Positions 1 through 6,839 of a stretch of 7,477 nucleotides of DNA are shown here, one piece after another (positions within the stretch are counted from its first letter, which is position 1; each line of letters begins with the position of its first letter). A program made the translations under genes and the position numbers. The notes beneath the pieces are model-generated. The model was given only the letters and a program-made list of their open reading frames with translations, did not search any database and was not told the DNA's origin. The stretch is from Acidobacteriota bacterium (GTDB lineage Bacteria > Acidobacteriota > Vicinamibacteria > Vicinamibacterales > UBA2999). The stretch covers positions 1 through 7,477 of the forward strand of contig CANIAI010000109.1 in the NCBI GenBank assembly GCA_947465275.1, in the 5' to 3' direction.

Positions 1-343
1 CGACCCCCGCGACGAGAACCACGCGCGCTCCCTCGACAACCTGCGCCGCCTGCAGGCAGCACGGGGGACGGACGGAGCGCCGCTACGGGTGGTGGAACTG
101 CCCTTCCCCCGGCCGGTGATGATGCAGGGCGAACGGCTGCCGGCGAGCTACGCGAACTTCTACATCGCCAACGGCGTCGTGATCGTGCCGACGTTCAACG
201 ACCCGAACGACCGCCTCGCGCTCACGGCGCTGGCCGAGGCGATACCCGGACACCGGGTCATCGGCATCCACGCCGTCGATCTCGTGTGGGGACTCGGCAC
301 GCTCCACTGCCTCACGCAGCAGGAGCCGGCCCCGCGGACGTAG
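1..343 (+). CDS. Agmatine deiminase / peptidylarginine deiminase-family protein, C-terminal part (5' end outside window)
   Basis: The reading frame is open from base 2 to the TAG at 341-343 and gives about 113 residues of the C-terminal end. Visible family marks are a DENHARSLDNLRRL segment, then LPASYANFYIANG followed by VIVPTFNDPND, and finally the block GLGTLHCLTQQ, whose Cys is the expected catalytic nucleophile. This order matches the C-terminal third of the guanidino-group-modifying superfamily, in which agmatine deiminase (AguA) converts agmatine to N-carbamoylputrescine and ammonia in the cytoplasm, a step of putrescine synthesis. The textbook AguA motif around the Cys is GGGNIHCITQQ; here the block reads GLGTLHC, so a related deiminase with another substrate is possible. 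The N-terminal half with the other catalytic residues is not visible. The gene runs into a convergent receptor gene after 24 bases. No polyamine gene lies in the window to support a pathway role. Family membership is secure; the exact substrate is inferred. Confidence 0.9.
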   Translation, partial: DPRDENHARSLDNLRRLQAARGTDGAPLRVVELPFPRPVMMQGERLPASYANFYIANGVVIVPTFNDPNDRLALTALAEAIPGHRVIGIHAVDLVWGLGTLHCLTQQEPAPRT

Positions 344-365
344 CCGCCGGCGCACCGGTCGCGGC
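343..365. terminator. GC-rich hairpin between convergent genes, possible weak bidirectional terminator
   Basis: Between the deiminase stop and the receptor stop, arms GCCGC (343-347) and GCGGC (361-365) can pair. An inner CGG/CCG pairing (348-350 with 355-357) leaves a CGCA loop and a three-base bulge. There is no T-tract on either side, so intrinsic termination is doubtful. It is the only hairpin in this convergent gap. Confidence 0.2.
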
Positions 366-367
366 GC

Positions 368-2239
368 TCAGCGGGCGCCGACCAGCAGGCTCACCGTGGC
401 GGCGCGGCCGGGCATCGCGACCCCGGCGATTTCCTGGTAGACCTCGTTGCCGAGGTTCGTGCCGTCCACCCGAATCTCGTAGCGGCCGGCGCGGCGCGAC
501 GCGCGCAGATCGATGACGGCGGTGTCGATGACGGTGGCGTTCCGCTGGCGGTGCTTGTATTCGAACCGCGGGGCGACGCGGATGCCGCCCGGCAGTGGCA
601 CCACGCCCGAGACCACCAGGACGTGCGGGGCGTAATCGAGCACGTACTTGGAGAGGCACTGGCCAGCCCCGCAGAGGGTTGAGGCGGGGTCGACCGTGAC
701 GTCCGCACGCGTATAGCCCGCCTGCGCGAACGCGCCCGCCGTCCCCCATCCCCGACGCACCGCCAGTTCGAGCCCCTTCGCATCCGCGTGGTGGACGTTG
801 TAGGTCTGCCAGCGATCCAGCGGCGTGGCGCGCAGCCAGTCGATCACGTCGCGGTCGCGGCGCACGAAGCCGGTCGCCTGCACTGTGAGGCCGCCCGGCA
901 GGAAGAGGTCCACGCCTCCGTCCCCGCTCCATGACCGTTCGGGACCGATATCGGCGCGCGCCTGATTGGCCGGGTCATGGTAGTAGCGTTCCGTGAAGGT
1001 CGGCACGCGGAAGGCGCGACCGGCCGACGCGCGGAGGCGCACGCGGCGTGACGGCCAGGTGGTCAGGCCGACGCCAGGGTTGGTCGCGGTGCCGAACTCG
1101 CTGTACCGGTCGACACGCAGCGACGCGTCGACCTGCGTCCGCGGCGTGACCGCGTAGCGCGCCTCGCCGAACAGCCCCATCCGGCGCAGGTCGCGGTCCC
1201 CGAGATTGGTGGAGCGGACCCAGTCGCCCCCTCCTTCGCCCCCGATGGTCACCGTGCCGCGGCCCGCCAGCGGATGCGTCGCCTTCACGGTGCCGATCAC
1301 CGCGTGCGTGCGGTGAACGCTCTCCGAGAGTGAGGGCCGCCGGACATCGAACAGGAAGTGGTCGCCATGGGTGCGATACGAGCCGGTGGCCCGCACCGTC
1401 CACGCCTGCGCGCGGCCCGCCTCGGTCGAGGCCGACAGCAGCGTCTGGTTGGTCGACTCATGGGACGGTGCGGCGCCGTAGAAGCCATTCGCGCCGAAGT
1501 CCTTCCAGGTCCAGGAGACGCTGGCCGAGCTCCGCTCGCCCAGTGCCGTGCGCGAGGTGAGCGCCACCGTCTGGAACTGCCGCTCGTACATGAAGCCCGA
1601 TGAGCGGTCGGCCGCGACCGAGGCGGTGGTCCGCACGGACGGCGCGCCCACGCTCCCCTGCGCACGTGCCGCGATCAGGTCGAAGCTGCCGGCCTCCACC
1701 GATGCGGAGGCGGGCACGTCGCGCCGGGTAATCACATTGATCGTGCCGCCGAGCGCGTCTGCACCGAACAGCGACGCCCCCGCGCCGTGCAGGATCTCGA
1801 TCCGCTCGATCGCACCGAGCGGCACCGGGATGTCCCCGTTGTGATGCCCGGTCTGCGCGTCGTTGAGCCGGACCCCGTCGACCAGCACCAGCGTCTGCCC
1901 GAAGGCGGCGCCACGAACCGAAAAGTCCGCCTGCATGCCGCGGGCGCCCCGGGCACGCACGTCGATGGACGACGCGAGCCGCAGCAGGTCGGCCACGCTC
2001 TCGATCGGCATCTGCGCGATCTCCTCGCGCGAGATGACCGTCAGCGTCCGGGTGACGGACGCGAGATCCACCGGTGTCGCGGCAGCGGTCACGACCACCG
2101 TCTGCCGGAGCGCCACCTCACCAGGTTCGACGCCCTCGGAACTCCGCGCCGGCTGGCCGGGCCCCTGCGCCAGGGCAACGCCTGCGGGACAGACCAGCAG
2201 GAGGGCGACGACGGTGAAGGCGGCACCAATTCGGAACAT
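368..2239 (-). CDS. TonB-dependent outer-membrane receptor (BtuB-sized)
   Basis: Encodes 623 residues. The ATG at 2237-2239 opens a clear signal peptide (MFRIGAAFTVVALLLVCPAGVALA, cleavage near residue 24). The same frame stays open a further 159 codons upstream, but that part is low-complexity shadow over the divergent kinase gene. A TonB-box-like stretch QTVVVTAA lies at residues 46-53. The plug domain follows (about 55-173), with the typical blocks SVADLLRLASSIDVRARG, FSVRGAAFGQTLVLVDGVRLND, IERIEILHGAGASLFGADALGG and INVITRR. The rest is a 22-strand-type barrel, with the common FRVPTFTERYY block at 410-420 and a terminal NLGNEVYQEIAGVAMPGR block at 595-612. The length is close to BtuB (about 600 residues) and plug motifs resemble the BtuB/siderophore receptor group. 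The role is energy-dependent import of a ligand across the outer membrane using TonB-ExbB-ExbD. The substrate is not readable: no cobalamin riboswitch or transport partner is present. The chain ends in VGAR rather than the usual aromatic residue. Cys523 and Cys528 may form a loop disulfide. It is divergent from the sensor kinase gene. Confidence 0.93.
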   Translation of the reverse strand: MFRIGAAFTVVALLLVCPAGVALAQGPGQPARSSEGVEPGEVALRQTVVVTAAATPVDLASVTRTLTVISREEIAQMPIESVADLLRLASSIDVRARGARGMQADFSVRGAAFGQTLVLVDGVRLNDAQTGHHNGDIPVPLGAIERIEILHGAGASLFGADALGGTINVITRRDVPASASVEAGSFDLIAARAQGSVGAPSVRTTASVAADRSSGFMYERQFQTVALTSRTALGERSSASVSWTWKDFGANGFYGAAPSHESTNQTLLSASTEAGRAQAWTVRATGSYRTHGDHFLFDVRRPSLSESVHRTHAVIGTVKATHPLAGRGTVTIGGEGGGDWVRSTNLGDRDLRRMGLFGEARYAVTPRTQVDASLRVDRYSEFGTATNPGVGLTTWPSRRVRLRASAGRAFRVPTFTERYYHDPANQARADIGPERSWSGDGGVDLFLPGGLTVQATGFVRRDRDVIDWLRATPLDRWQTYNVHHADAKGLELAVRRGWGTAGAFAQAGYTRADVTVDPASTLCGAGQCLSKYVLDYAPHVLVVSGVVPLPGGIRVAPRFEYKHRQRNATVIDTAVIDLRASRRAGRYEIRVDGTNLGNEVYQEIAGVAMPGRAATVSLLVGAR

Positions 2240-2315
2240 CTGGTAACTATACCTGTGCAGTTCGGCGCACACTGCGCAGCAGGACCAGCTCGGCCATGCC
2301 GATATCCGGGATACG
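2240..2315. promoter_or_regulatory. Divergent control region between receptor and kinase genes, with short dyads
   Basis: These 76 bases separate the two divergent starts (127 bases if the kinase begins at its first ATG, 2367). It is the least GC-rich short stretch nearby around 2241-2252. Dyads seen: GGTA-ACTA-TACC at 2242-2253; TGTGC-8 bases-GCACA at 2254-2271; GCGCA-CAC-TGCGC at 2265-2277; and CTGTGCAG (2253-2260) with the palindrome CTGCGCAG (2272-2279), which differ at one base and lie 19 bases apart. Such paired elements could bind a dimeric regulator between the two promoters. No regulator family can be named from them. Confidence 0.35.
2246..2251 (-). promoter_or_regulatory. -10-like hexamer TATAGT ahead of the receptor gene
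   Basis: On the - strand the sequence reads TATAGT-TACCAG-ATG. The hexamer differs from the sigma-70 consensus TATAAT at one base and ends six bases before the receptor ATG, so initiation at +1 would fall on the A of the ATG and give a leaderless mRNA. No Shine-Dalgarno-like purine run sits at usable spacing before this ATG, which fits that reading. No good -35 is found 16-18 bases upstream (CAGTGT at 17). The call is tentative. Confidence 0.35.
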
Positions 2316-5300
2316 TTGATCCCCCCAGCGCGCATACAGCAGTGGTGCGGACGTCCGCGCGTCCTGATGGTGGCCGCAGGCATCCTCGGGCTGCTGCTCA
2401 ATGTCTTCTCGATCCCGCCCCTCCGCGAGCTGCACCTGCTGCTCGGCCGGGTCATCACGATTGCCTGCGGCATCACACTCGGTCCGTGGTACGGGGTCGG
2501 GGCGACGCTCATCTCACTGGTCGGCGCGCCCAGCCACACGGTGCAGGTGCTCTTCTGTCTGGAAGGGCTGGTGTGTGCGTGGCAGGCCCGCCGTCGGGCC
2601 TCGGTACTCGTCGGTGGTGTGATCTTCTGGGCGGTCGCGGGAGCGCTGTTCCTTGCCAGGCCCGCCCTGTTCCCCGACCTAGTGCCGCCTGCGGGCAACG
2701 CGCAGGTGCCGTTCATCCTCCAGCGAACCGTCTACATGCTGTTCGGGCTGGTGGCCGCCAAGGGGCTGGCCCTCCGCCTCCGACTGGGCCCGCTTGCCTC
2801 GCGCCAGCCCGAGCCTCGCCCGTTCGGCGCGTTCACCCGCGAAATGCTCGCCGTGGTGACGCTCCTGCCCGTCCTGGCTGTCTCGATCGTGATCTGGTCG
2901 GCGCAGGAAGCGCGACAGACGGCTGACGGCATCCGGGATCTCCGGCAGCTCGGCGAGCACATCGCGCTTGGACTGGCCGACGATGCGGACGACCAACTCG
3001 CCGCGACCCAGGCCCTGGCGGCGACGCTGGCAGCGGCACCGCTCACGACCCCGGAGACCCATACCCGCCTCGACGCCCACCTCGCGGCCGAGCCCCGGAA
3101 CTACTCGGTGATGCTGGCCGACCCCGCAGGCATCGTCCTCCACGTCGTCAATCAGGACCGGCGAGAGGAGCCCGTGCCTGTGTCGCTCGGCGATCGGCCC
3201 TACTTCAGGCAGGTGCTGGCGACCCGCCGGTCCGCCATGTCCGGGGTCCTGCTGACCCGCACGTCCGGCGGGCATCCGTCGGTCGTGTTCGCGGCGCCCG
3301 TCCTCGACGCGAGCGGCGCCGTGACGAGCGTCGTGATCTCGACGCGGAACGTCAGCGAACAGGGCGCCACGCTCGCGAGGCTGCCGATGTCGCCGTCGAC
3401 GGCGATCATCGTGGCCGATGCCGAGGGGCACGTCATTGCCAGCACGGGCAACACGCGGCACGCACCGCTGGACGACGTGAGCCGTGACGCGATGGTTTCG
3501 ACGCCCCCCGAACCGGATGGCACGCGCCGCTACTTCGAAGGCGTGGACGGCGCCCGCGAGGCACGGGTCGTCACGTCGACACGGGTCGGCACGCTGGGAT
3601 GGACGGTGTACTGCGAGCGGCCGCTCGCCTCGATGACGCTGCTCACGGCGCGCGACTACCTCCTGATGCTCGCGACGCTCGGCCTGGTGTTCGGCTGCTG
3701 CGTCTTACTCACGCGTGATGTCGCGGGCCTGGTGGTCCGTCCACTGGAAGAACTCGACCGGTTCGTCCAGTCGCTGGACACTCCCGATGCCTCGAGAACG
3801 CCCCCTGATTCAGCAGCCCACTTCCTGGAGATCGCGTCGCTCGTGCGCGACATCGGCGCGATGCAGGATCGTCTCTCCGGGTCGTACGAGCGCCTCCGCT
3901 CCGCGCTGCGGCAGCGCGATGACAGCAACACCCAGCTCCGCCGGCTCACGTCGACGCTGGATCAGCGGGTGAAGGAACGCACCGCCGCACTCGCCGCCGC
4001 GACGCAGGCCGCCGAAGCGGCGTCACGCACGAAGAGCGAGTTCCTGGCGAACATGAGCCACGAGATCCGCACGCCGATGAACGGCATCATCGGGATGACG
4101 GAACTCGCGCTCACCACCGACCTGCTGCCGGTCCAGCGTGAGTACCTGGACACCGTGCGGCAATCGGCCGACGCGCTGCTGGTGCTCATCAACGACATCC
4201 TCGACGTCTCGCGTCTCGAGGCGGGGCGAATGGATCTCGACGCCATCGAGTTCTCGATCCGGCACGTGCTCGAAGACACCTTGCGTCCCTTCGCCCTGAC
4301 GGCGGGCGAGAAGCAGCTCGACCTCGTACTCGACGTGCAGCCCGATCTCCCGGATGCCTGGATCGGTGACCCGAACCGCATCCGGCAGGTGCTGGTCAAT
4401 CTCGTGGGCAACGCGCTGAAGTTCACGCACGCCGGCGAGGTCGAGGTCCGTCTCCGGGGGGCGCGGCTCGACGACGAGCGGGGGCAGGTGACGATCAGCG
4501 TACGCGACACCGGTATCGGGATCCCGGTCGAGAAGCACGACGCCATCTTCGGAGCCTTCACGCAGGCCGATGGGTCGACGACGCGCCGCTACGGCGGCAC
4601 GGGCCTCGGCCTGTCGATCTCGTCACAACTCGTCGGCCTGATGGGCGGTCGGATCCGCCTCGAGAGCGAACCCGGCCGCGGCAGTACCTTCTCCATCGAT
4701 CTCACGCTGCCCACGGCGGTGGAAGTCACCCCGCCCGCACCGACCGTGCCGGTCGACGGGCTCAGCGCCCTGATCGCCATCACCGGCAGCACGCAGCGAG
4801 CCGCGCTCGCCACGATGCTGCGCGCCTGGGGGCTGCAGGTGACTGCGGTGGCAGATGCCATGGCGATCGAATCGGCGGTGGAACACGCCGCCGGGCCGTT
4901 CGACCTCGTCATCCTCGAGGATCGGATGCTGGGCGCCCCGTACGGGGACCGCGCGCTCGGCCCAGGTCTCCGCGCCCGCTCGGGCCGAACGCGCATCATC
5001 CGGATCACGCCCCTGAGCGGAGCCGCGGCGCCCTCCGCAGACGTCGACGTGTCAATCGTTCAGCCGGTTGGCCCCTTCGGCCTCGCGGATGGGCTGGTGC
5101 GGGCACTGACGACAGCCGATGCGTCGGCCGGCCCGGTGACCGCCGCCACCGTGATCACCGGATCTGCGGAACCGCACTCGCCGGATGCCGCACAGGAGGC
5201 CCCACAGGAATCCCTGGGGGGCGGGCGGACGGCAGGAATCGACGCGCCCCCTCGGTCCACGGGACGTCCCGGTCGCCCCTTGCGGGTACTCGTGGCCGAC

Positions 5301-5678
5301 GACAATTCGGTGAACCGGAAGCTCGCCGAGCACCTGCTGCGGCGGCTCGGGCATGAACCGAGGCTCGTGGAGGACGGACGCGAAGCCGTCACCGCCGCCC
5401 GCTCGACGCGGTTCGACCTGGTGCTGATGGACATGCAGATGCCCGCGCTCGACGGGCTGGCCGCCACCGCGGAAATCCGGCAACTGGAGCGGGAGTTGGG
5501 ACGGCGCACGCCGATTGTGGCGCTGACCGCGCACGCGATGGACGAAGACCGCCAACGCTGTCTTGACGCCGACATGGACGGGCACCTGGCCAAGCCCATC
5601 AAGCTCGCCGACCTGGAGCGCGCGCTCGCCGCACACGCCTCCGACGCCGGCAGCGGGCCCGTCCGGTCAGCCGCCTAG
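2316..5678 (+). CDS. Membrane-bound hybrid sensor histidine kinase with two receiver domains
   Basis: Encodes up to 1120 residues if the TTG at 2316 is the start. A GGGA at 2308-2311 is a weak ribosome site for it; the first in-frame ATG is at 2367 (residue 18), which would still keep the first membrane helix. Order of parts: a polytopic membrane module of about five helices (about 16-153) resembling integral-membrane sensor domains; another helix (177-195); a periplasmic Cache-like sensor (about 196-445) with LADPAGIVL and a second VADAEGHVIAST block; a helix (447-466); a HAMP-like segment and coiled coil (467-570); HisKA with SHEIRTPMNG, His582 being the phosphorylation site; HATPase_c with N-box N695/N699, DTGIGIP (731-737) and GGTGLGLSIS (760-769). 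A first receiver (about 816-931) is degenerate. The second (989-1105) is complete, with D995/D996, phospho-acceptor D1039, T1071 and K1093-P1094. The family autophosphorylates on His and passes phosphate to its receiver. There is no HPt or output domain, so downstream partners lie elsewhere. Its 3' end overlaps the convergent glycosidase gene by 12 bases. The signal sensed is unknown. Confidence 0.96.
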   Translation: MIPPARIQQWCGRPRVLMVAAGILGLLLNVFSIPPLRELHLLLGRVITIACGITLGPWYGVGATLISLVGAPSHTVQVLFCLEGLVCAWQARRRASVLVGGVIFWAVAGALFLARPALFPDLVPPAGNAQVPFILQRTVYMLFGLVAAKGLALRLRLGPLASRQPEPRPFGAFTREMLAVVTLLPVLAVSIVIWSAQEARQTADGIRDLRQLGEHIALGLADDADDQLAATQALAATLAAAPLTTPETHTRLDAHLAAEPRNYSVMLADPAGIVLHVVNQDRREEPVPVSLGDRPYFRQVLATRRSAMSGVLLTRTSGGHPSVVFAAPVLDASGAVTSVVISTRNVSEQGATLARLPMSPSTAIIVADAEGHVIASTGNTRHAPLDDVSRDAMVSTPPEPDGTRRYFEGVDGAREARVVTSTRVGTLGWTVYCERPLASMTLLTARDYLLMLATLGLVFGCCVLLTRDVAGLVVRPLEELDRFVQSLDTPDASRTPPDSAAHFLEIASLVRDIGAMQDRLSGSYERLRSALRQRDDSNTQLRRLTSTLDQRVKERTAALAAATQAAEAASRTKSEFLANMSHEIRTPMNGIIGMTELALTTDLLPVQREYLDTVRQSADALLVLINDILDVSRLEAGRMDLDAIEFSIRHVLEDTLRPFALTAGEKQLDLVLDVQPDLPDAWIGDPNRIRQVLVNLVGNALKFTHAGEVEVRLRGARLDDERGQVTISVRDTGIGIPVEKHDAIFGAFTQADGSTTRRYGGTGLGLSISSQLVGLMGGRIRLESEPGRGSTFSIDLTLPTAVEVTPPAPTVPVDGLSALIAITGSTQRAALATMLRAWGLQVTAVADAMAIESAVEHAAGPFDLVILEDRMLGAPYGDRALGPGLRARSGRTRIIRITPLSGAAAPSADVDVSIVQPVGPFGLADGLVRALTTADASAGPVTAATVITGSAEPHSPDAAQEAPQESLGGGRTAGIDAPPRSTGRPGRPLRVLVADDNSVNRKLAEHLLRRLGHEPRLVEDGREAVTAARSTRFDLVLMDMQMPALDGLAATAEIRQLERELGRRTPIVALTAHAMDEDRQRCLDADMDGHLAKPIKLADLERALAAHASDAGSGPVRSAA
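4761..5108 (+). other. Degenerate first receiver domain within the kinase
   Basis: Residues about 816-931 of the kinase follow the receiver fold pattern: LSALIAITGS as strand 1, FDLVILEDRM as strand 3, RTRIIRITP as strand 4 and VSIVQPVGP as strand 5. Aligned by eye to the intact second receiver (FDLVLMDMQMP), the phospho-acceptor Asp is Glu868, the acidic pair after strand 1 is absent (ITGS in place of ADD), and the conserved Lys-Pro is Gln916-Pro917. It therefore should not accept phosphate. Family knowledge says such pseudo-receivers act as structural or regulatory modules, and Glu can mimic a phosphorylated Asp; whether that holds here is inference. Confidence 0.8.
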
Positions 5679-6833
5679 GCCGACCTCGGCCAGCCGGCGC
5701 TGGGATCGCCGCAGTTCGTTCGCATATGGGACGTTGAGCACGCGATGCAGTGCGCCGTCGGCCTGATGCTCCAGGTCCCACAGCCCGCTGTTGTGCCAGT
5801 GGGCGGGGTTCTCCCACTCGAAGCGATCGACGATCGGATACAGGCAGAGCCCTTCGAGCGGCACACCCGCGGCCGTCGCGAGGATCACTTCGTCGGTCAC
5901 CTCGCGGATCCACTCCGCACGCCCGATGCCCACATGGCTGGTCTCGCCGATCAGGATCGGCCGGCGATATCGCTCCCAGGCCCCGAGGAGCAGACGATGG
6001 AATGGCACCCATCGGTCGTCGCGCGGATGGACGTGCCATGCGAGCTTCTTCCCGCCCGGCACCTCCCACTGGTTATCGTGGTAGAAGTTCGCCCCGATGA
6101 TGTCGAGATAGCCCGGCCCGCCGCCCAGTTCGGGCGCGCGCTGCCCCGCGATCATGTCCCACGCCTCCCACTGGCTCTCGGTCTGCGCGGCGGCCAGGCC
6201 GTCGACGTCCTCGAGCCCGCGGGGCGCCACCGTATGGATCAGTGGTTCCACCGAGACGAGGCGTACGCCAGGGTCCACCTCCCGCATCGCATCGACAGCC
6301 GCGATCCAGGCGCGGACCAACTGACGCTTCACCTCACCGCCGCGCTGCCGCGCATGGGGATGGAACCATCCCACCTCCCCCGCCGCCCAGGCGAAGAACG
6401 AGAGTTCATTGATCGGGGTGACGAAGAGCGTCCCCGCCGTCCGCTCGCGGAGGTAGCGCACCGTCGCACCACAGAAACGCGCGAAGCGGGCGACGAACGC
6501 GTCGTCGAACAGGTCGAGACCGTCCGGCCATCCGTAATGCAGCAGGTCCCACACGACCTCGATTCCGTGGCGACCGGCGGTCTCCACGTACGCCTCGACC
6601 GAACTGAAGTCGAAGTGCCCCGCGACGGGTTCCACGCGATGCCACCGGACCGTGTCACGCACCGTGAGTAACCCCATCGCGCGGAGGTTGGCGTAGTCGA
6701 CGTCGAGAAAGCGGTCGTGCTGGGTGGCCTCGAGCATGTCGAGGCGTACGCCCCCGCGCGTGCGGTGGCACGAGGATTCGAACCCGGCCAGCCAGAACGA
6801 CCGGAAGAGTGACGGCGCGAACGGCGTGTGCAC
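5667..6833 (-). CDS. Glycoside hydrolase family 1-like enzyme (beta-glycosidase-like TIM barrel)
   Basis: Encodes 388 residues from a GTG at 6831-6833; no ATG is nearer, and the FRSFWLAGFESS block just after it looks like the first barrel strand, so a later start is unlikely. GH1-type marks appear in order: VRWHRVEP (62-69); WDLLHYGWPDGL (95-106) with His99 where GH1 enzymes hold the sugar; PINELSFFAW with Asn142-Glu143 as acid/base; IIGANFYHDNQW (245-256) with Tyr251; ILIGETSH with Glu297 as nucleophile; and YPIVDRFEWENPAHWHNSGLWDLE (332-355), closely parallel to the GH1 DNFEW region. Retaining hydrolysis of a beta-glycoside is thus expected. It is shorter than typical GH1 proteins (about 450 residues) and may form its own subgroup. 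No signal peptide is visible, so it should act in the cytoplasm. It starts six bases after the lipoprotein stop, indicating co-transcription, probably with translational coupling since no clear ribosome site is seen. The substrate is unknown. Confidence 0.82.
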   Translation of the reverse strand: MHTPFAPSLFRSFWLAGFESSCHRTRGGVRLDMLEATQHDRFLDVDYANLRAMGLLTVRDTVRWHRVEPVAGHFDFSSVEAYVETAGRHGIEVVWDLLHYGWPDGLDLFDDAFVARFARFCGATVRYLRERTAGTLFVTPINELSFFAWAAGEVGWFHPHARQRGGEVKRQLVRAWIAAVDAMREVDPGVRLVSVEPLIHTVAPRGLEDVDGLAAAQTESQWEAWDMIAGQRAPELGGGPGYLDIIGANFYHDNQWEVPGGKKLAWHVHPRDDRWVPFHRLLLGAWERYRRPILIGETSHVGIGRAEWIREVTDEVILATAAGVPLEGLCLYPIVDRFEWENPAHWHNSGLWDLEHQADGALHRVLNVPYANELRRSQRRLAEVGLGG

Positions 6834-6839
6834 GGGCGA

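Noticed and set aside
312..932. A 206-codon - strand open frame inside the receptor gene.
   Set aside because: It is an Arg/Pro/Gly-rich shadow in another frame of a well-supported gene, as is common in GC-rich DNA.
2240..2315. Cobalamin riboswitch ahead of the BtuB-like receptor.
   Set aside because: The leader is too short and possibly absent, and no B12-box-like sequence is seen.
2240..2716. Upstream extension of the receptor frame on the - strand (159 extra codons).
   Set aside because: The extension is low-complexity, runs antisense through the kinase membrane module, and a clear signal peptide begins at the ATG at 2237-2239.
1787..2926. A 379-codon + strand open frame across the receptor 5' end and the kinase 5' end.
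   Set aside because: It crosses two recognised genes and their promoter region and its translation has no protein-like pattern.
2679..3461. A 260-codon - strand open frame opposite the kinase sensor region.
   Set aside because: Its composition (Arg/Gly/His-rich, no hydrophobic core) marks it as the antisense shadow of the kinase.
5745..6671. A 308-codon + strand open frame opposite the glycosidase.
   Set aside because: The opposite strand holds a protein with ordered GH1-like motifs; this frame shows no motif and is an antisense shadow.
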